Origin: Flexibacter flexilis DSM 6793
Lineage (GTDB): Bacteria; Bacteroidota; Bacteroidia; Cytophagales; Flexibacteraceae
Assembly (NCBI RefSeq): GCF_900112255.1
Contig: NZ_FOLE01000006.1
Location: 1 to 64,000, forward strand
DNA length: 64,000 bases
Direction of reading: 5' to 3'
Below the pieces are notes generated by a model. The model made no database searches, was not told the origin of the DNA, and saw nothing but the letters and a program-made list of their open reading frames with translations. The translations under genes were made by a program, and so were the position numbers. Position 1 is the stretch's first letter. Each line of letters begins with the position of its first letter. Shown piece by piece: positions 62,723 to 64,000 of this stretch.

Positions 62723-64000
62723 ATGAAAAAAGATTACGAATTGCATACATCTGGACTGGTGCGTCGCTTGGGATTATTCTCGGCGGTGATGCTCGTGGTC
62801 AGTGCCATGATTGGCTCTGGCGTTTTTAAGAAAGTAGCTCCGATGTCTGCGGATTTGCACGCGCCGTATTGGGTGTTATTGGCTTGGGGAATTGCGGGTG
62901 TGATTAGTTTGTTTGGTGCGCTGACCAATGCAGAAGTAGCGGGTATTATCGCCGAACCAGGCGGACAATACGCGTATTTCCGACAAATGTACGGGCGAAT
63001 GTTTTCGTTTTTGTATGGCTGGACGAGTTTTGCCGTGATTCAATCGGCTACGATTGCTTCAGTGGCTTACGTTTTTGCCGAATCCGTCAATACGCTTTAT
63101 ACACTGCCAACTTTGCCCGAATCTTGGACGCAAATCTCCCTACTTGGTTTGCAGCCCTTTGATAATTTTGGTGTAAAACTCACGGCAATTGCATTGATAA
63201 CACTACTTACAACACTGAATTACAGGGGTGTAGAATATGGCAGTAGCGTTGGTAATATATTTTCGTCGGCGGTGGTGGTGTGTATTTTCTGCATTATTTT
63301 TCTGGGTTTGTTTTGGAGTAATGGCAGCGTAGAAAATATTCGGACTGTATCCACTACACGGCCACCATTAGAAAGCATGAGCCTTTTCGGGGCAATGTTT
63401 ACGGCCATGATGAGTGCTTTTTGGGCGTACGAAGGCTGGAACAACTTGGGTTTTATGGGTGGAGAAATCAAAAACCCGCATCGTAATATTCCGTTAGGAC
63501 TGATGTTTGGTGTTGGTTTCGTGATGCTCGTGTACGTGTGCATTAATTTTACATACTTGTATGTGTTGCCGATAGACAAACTCATAGAGGTACACGAACA
63601 ACAAAACACCATTGCGGCTATTGCCGTCGTGAAAGAATTTATGGGACAAGGTGGCGTACTATTTATTACGGGTTTGATCTTGATGGCTACGTTTGGCAGC
63701 ACTAACAATACGATTATGTCCGCGGCACGCATTTATTTTGCGATGGCCAAAGACAAGCTATTTTTTGAACGTGCCGCCGTTTGCCACGATACTTATCGCA
63801 CACCCAGCAATGCGCTGATTATGCAGGCCGTATGGGCGACAGTGCTTGTCATTTCGGGAACTTTCGACCAACTAACCGATATGCTTATTTTTGCTTCGTT
63901 CTTATTTTATGGAGCGGGTGCGTATGGCGTTTTTGTGTTGCGCAAAAAATTTAAGGAAGTGCCACGCCCTTACAAAGCTTTTGGTTATCCGTATATTCCA
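62723..64000 (+). CDS. APC-superfamily amino acid permease (3' end outside window)
   Basis: An amino-acid/polyamine/organocation transporter, at least 426 residues; the reading frame is open to the last base, so the C-terminus is missing. It has SAMIGSGVFKK (unwound TM1 motif), AEPGGQYAYFRQMYGRM, AFWAYEGWNNLGFMGGEIKNPHRNIP (TM6 and the EIKNP loop typical of LAT/YkbA-type exchangers) and RPYKAFGYPYIP at the cut end. Starts at 62714 and 62723 are both in frame; GGGAG at 62709-62713 is spaced suitably for 62723. Substrate unknown. Confidence 0.9.
   Translation, partial: MKKDYELHTSGLVRRLGLFSAVMLVVSAMIGSGVFKKVAPMSADLHAPYWVLLAWGIAGVISLFGALTNAEVAGIIAEPGGQYAYFRQMYGRMFSFLYGWTSFAVIQSATIASVAYVFAESVNTLYTLPTLPESWTQISLLGLQPFDNFGVKLTAIALITLLTTLNYRGVEYGSSVGNIFSSAVVVCIFCIIFLGLFWSNGSVENIRTVSTTRPPLESMSLFGAMFTAMMSAFWAYEGWNNLGFMGGEIKNPHRNIPLGLMFGVGFVMLVYVCINFTYLYVLPIDKLIEVHEQQNTIAAIAVVKEFMGQGGVLFITGLILMATFGSTNNTIMSAARIYFAMAKDKLFFERAAVCHDTYRTPSNALIMQAVWATVLVISGTFDQLTDMLIFASFLFYGAGAYGVFVLRKKFKEVPRPYKAFGYPYIP

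Noticed and set aside
1-64000. tRNA, rRNA, insertion sequences, phage genes, CRISPR
   Set aside because: I looked for T-loop motifs, transposase motifs, terminal inverted repeats and repeat-spacer patterns by eye and found none; a short or divergent tRNA could still have been missed.

Overview
This window is chromosomal DNA from a member of the Bacteroidota, most likely the Cytophagia/Cytophagales. The evidence is family content plus promoter grammar. Family markers include two TonB-dependent receptors, a TamL-type lipoprotein barrel, a bamD-rpoZ pair, a eukaryote-type (GT3) glycogen synthase, LytS/LytTR signalling and the RND, M13 and M20 types common in this phylum. Many genes are preceded by the Bacteroidota -7 element TAnnTTTG, several with a TTTG/TTG element 16-20 bp upstream. 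Shine-Dalgarno sequences are essentially absent. I see no rRNA, tRNA, CRISPR array, insertion sequence or phage gene; it looks like core-type chromosome with dense genes on both strands and strong hairpin terminators between many convergent pairs.

Layout. 1-115: short GC-rich tandem repeat and a hairpin. 0.4-8.8 kb: TonB receptor, GT3 glycogen synthase, aminopeptidase P, TamL. 8.9-16.7 kb (mostly minus strand): rfbA, bamD-rpoZ, RlmI-type rRNA methyltransferase, a 1012-residue TerB/ABCG-type transporter, a lipoprotein. 16.8-25.3 kb (plus): METTL25-like methyltransferase with an SMUBP2/Upf1-like helicase, folA, ribF, a UbiA-like membrane protein, scpB, a DegP/HtrA protease. 25.4-28.8 kb (minus): methyltransferase, dtd coupled to an M20 amidohydrolase, a YbjN-like protein, a GNAT acetyltransferase. 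28.9-36.2 kb: queA; a surface-polysaccharide pair (polymerase-like protein and WcaF acetyltransferase); an LpxH-like phosphoesterase with a glycosyltransferase; purD; a SlyD-like FKBP. 36.4-44.3 kb: a complete RND efflux operon (adaptor-pump-outer membrane factor) divergent from a LytS/LytTR two-component pair. 44.3-53.7 kb: a 21-bp-phased repeat array, a polysaccharide deacetylase, aspS, a second TonB receptor, a GT4 glycosyltransferase, an M13 peptidase. 53.9-55.3 kb: an SRPBCC-EVE-MarR operon behind a large palindromic operator. 55.4-59.3 kb: rpoB standing alone. 59.5-64 kb: a small barrel protein, LptF/G permease, a secreted protein, OsmC and a truncated amino-acid permease.

How the genes relate. 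Envelope biogenesis is the commonest theme: BamD, TamL, LptF/G, LpxH-like, WcaF, polymerase, RfbA, deacetylase and RND efflux. Housekeeping genes (rpoB, rpoZ, aspS, dtd, queA, folA, ribF, purD, scpB) are scattered as one- to three-gene units.

The items most worth a second look are: rpoB without rplL upstream or rpoC downstream; the 38-bp palindrome that embraces the promoter of the MarR operon; six AACAAT hexamers spaced exactly 21 bp apart in front of the deacetylase; and the complete arginine cluster (the glucose-6-phosphate sensor of animal and yeast glycogen synthase) conserved in a bacterial enzyme. No wholly new defence or mobile system could be supported.
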